Source of the DNA: Pseudomonas fulva
Lineage (GTDB): Bacteria; Pseudomonadota; Gammaproteobacteria; Pseudomonadales; Pseudomonadaceae
Direction: 5' to 3'
Length of the DNA: 64,000 nucleotides
NCBI RefSeq assembly: GCF_023517795.1
Contig: NZ_CP082928.1
Location: 2,976,001 to 3,040,000, forward strand
Below the pieces are notes generated by a model, which saw only the letters and a list, made by a program, of their open reading frames with translations, searched no databases and had not been told where the DNA came from. The position numbers and the translations under genes were made by a program. Position 1 is the first letter of the stretch; every line of letters starts with the position of its first letter. Below are positions 61,208-64,000 of this stretch, in pieces.

Positions 61208-61244
61208 TTAGTAAAAAACTATCGCACTGTAAGTTGTTATTCAT
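61208..61244. promoter_or_regulatory. Candidate OxyR site upstream of katG
   Basis: Four tetranucleotides at the OxyR spacing of seven: TTAG, CTAT, TAAG, TCAT (61208, 61219, 61230, 61241) against the consensus ATAG-CTAT-ATAG-CTAT. Eleven of sixteen bases match. It lies 83 bases before the katG ATG, a sensible activator distance. Confidence 0.5.
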
Positions 61245-61323
61245 TTGTCGCTTCGCTTGTGCTCGTCAATACTCAACGCCAATCCCGCTCAGTCGGGAAC
61301 GAACAGGCCAGCTAAGGAGATAG

Positions 61324-63618
<2,295 letters not shown>

Positions 63619-63640
63619 TCCATGGCCGGGCGTTTGCGCC

Positions 63641-63698
63641 CGGTCGGTGATCCAACACAACGCCTCCTTCATGGGGGCGTTGTGCTTTTTGCTTGACC
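63641..63698 (+). other. katG-ferritin intergenic region with weak hairpin
   Basis: AACGCC at 63660-63665 and GGCGTT at 63676-63681 with a 10-base loop form a short stem followed by GTGCTTTTTGCTT. A modest terminator for katG is possible; the rest of the 137-base gap should hold the ferritin promoter. No convincing Fur box is seen. Confidence 0.45.
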
Positions 63699-63755
63699 CG
63701 GCCGGGTGATGGGCCGAGCATTCACCCATTCATTCGCAGCACCAAGGATTTCCCC

Positions 63756-64000
63756 ATGAAGGGCCATATCGAAGTCATCGACTACCTGAAAACCCTGCTC
63801 AAGGGAGAGCTGGCCGCGCGCGATCAGTACTTCATCCACTCCCGTCAGTACGAGGACTGGGGCTTCGGCAAGCTCTACGAGCGCATCAATCACGAGATGG
63901 AGGAGGAGACCCAGCACGCCGATGCCCTGCTCAAGCGCATCCTGTTCCTGGAAGGCGTGCCGGACATGGTGCCGGATGCCTTCACCTTCGGGCAGACCGT
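63756..64000 (+). CDS. ftnA: Ferritin FtnA/BfrA-like, 5' part (runs off window)
   Basis: First 81 residues of a 24-mer iron-storage protein. Ferroxidase ligands are visible: Glu18, Tyr25, Glu51 and His54. Residue 52, the heme-ligating Met of true bacterioferritins, is Thr here (EEETQHA), so this chain should not bind heme at the usual site. P. aeruginosa PA4235 (once bfrA, now called ftnA) has the same feature and sits beside katA. AAGGA precedes the ATG. The gene is cut by the window end. Confidence 0.88.
   Translation, partial: MKGHIEVIDYLKTLLKGELAARDQYFIHSRQYEDWGFGKLYERINHEMEEETQHADALLKRILFLEGVPDMVPDAFTFGQT

Overview
The window is a chromosomal segment of a gamma-proteobacterium of the genus Pseudomonas. 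The evidence is the gene order (vfr, coq7, hemJ, bactofilin, erpA, anmK, mepM, tyrS, rrn, birA, coaX, tRNA-tufB, secE-nusG, rplKAJL, rpoBC, the str, S10, spc and alpha ribosomal blocks, a catalase, then a ferritin), the protein sequences (122-residue SecE, Vfr, 397-residue EF-Tu), the high GC content, and the 16S sequence. The 16S variable regions resemble the P. putida/fulva/straminea side of the genus more than P. aeruginosa, but I cannot fix the species by reading.

Layout. 1-1591: 3' part of an AsmA-family gene. 1648-8350: fructose phosphotransferase locus, with fruR divergent from fruB-fruK-fruA and a good FruR operator between them. 8356-8385: palindromic terminator shared by the convergent fruA and vfr. 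8389-17495: housekeeping and poorly known genes (vfr, an OsmC-type protein, coq7, a Ycf46-like AAA ATPase, a short-chain dehydrogenase, a zinc-ribbon/DUF805 protein, hemJ, a membrane coiled-coil protein, bactofilin, erpA, anmK). 17500-20326: mepM (M23 endopeptidase) and tyrS. 20327-26303: a complete rRNA operon with four tandem promoters, boxA sites, RNase III stems, 16S, a degenerate tRNA-Ile-like element, tRNA-Ile, tRNA-Ala, 23S, 5S, a terminator, then a decayed second 5S tail with its own terminator. 26634-29021: birA, coaX and a SPOR-like membrane protein, translationally coupled. 29167-30860: tRNA-Tyr, -Gly, -Thr, tufB and tRNA-Trp. 30904-42783: secE, nusG, rplKAJL, rpoBC. 42942-47285: rpsL, rpsG, fusA, tufA. 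47469-61153: S10, spc and alpha ribosomal protein operons with secY, rpmJ and rpoA. 61327-64000: katG, preceded by a candidate OxyR site, and the start of a ferritin gene.

How it works together. Most of the window is the growth-rate core of the cell: rRNA, tRNAs, nearly half of the ribosomal proteins, elongation factors, the RNA polymerase core, NusG and the Sec channel. Transcription units are separated by hairpins and restarted by promoters whose -10 is usually TAGAAT or similar. The rrn and tRNA-tufB promoters carry G+C-rich discriminators, as expected for ppGpp/growth-rate control. Upstream lie carbon and cAMP control (fru, vfr), ubiquinone and heme synthesis, Fe-S assembly and cell-wall turnover. 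Downstream lie peroxide and iron defence.

No CRISPR array, prophage, insertion sequence or defence island is visible. The most unusual signals are in the RNA operon: a tRNA-Ile-like duplicate with an enlarged anticodon loop and no T arm, and a vestigial second 5S tail. Gene content also differs from the P. aeruginosa order: trpGDC, speD and argC are missing from their usual places, and katG stands where katA is usual.
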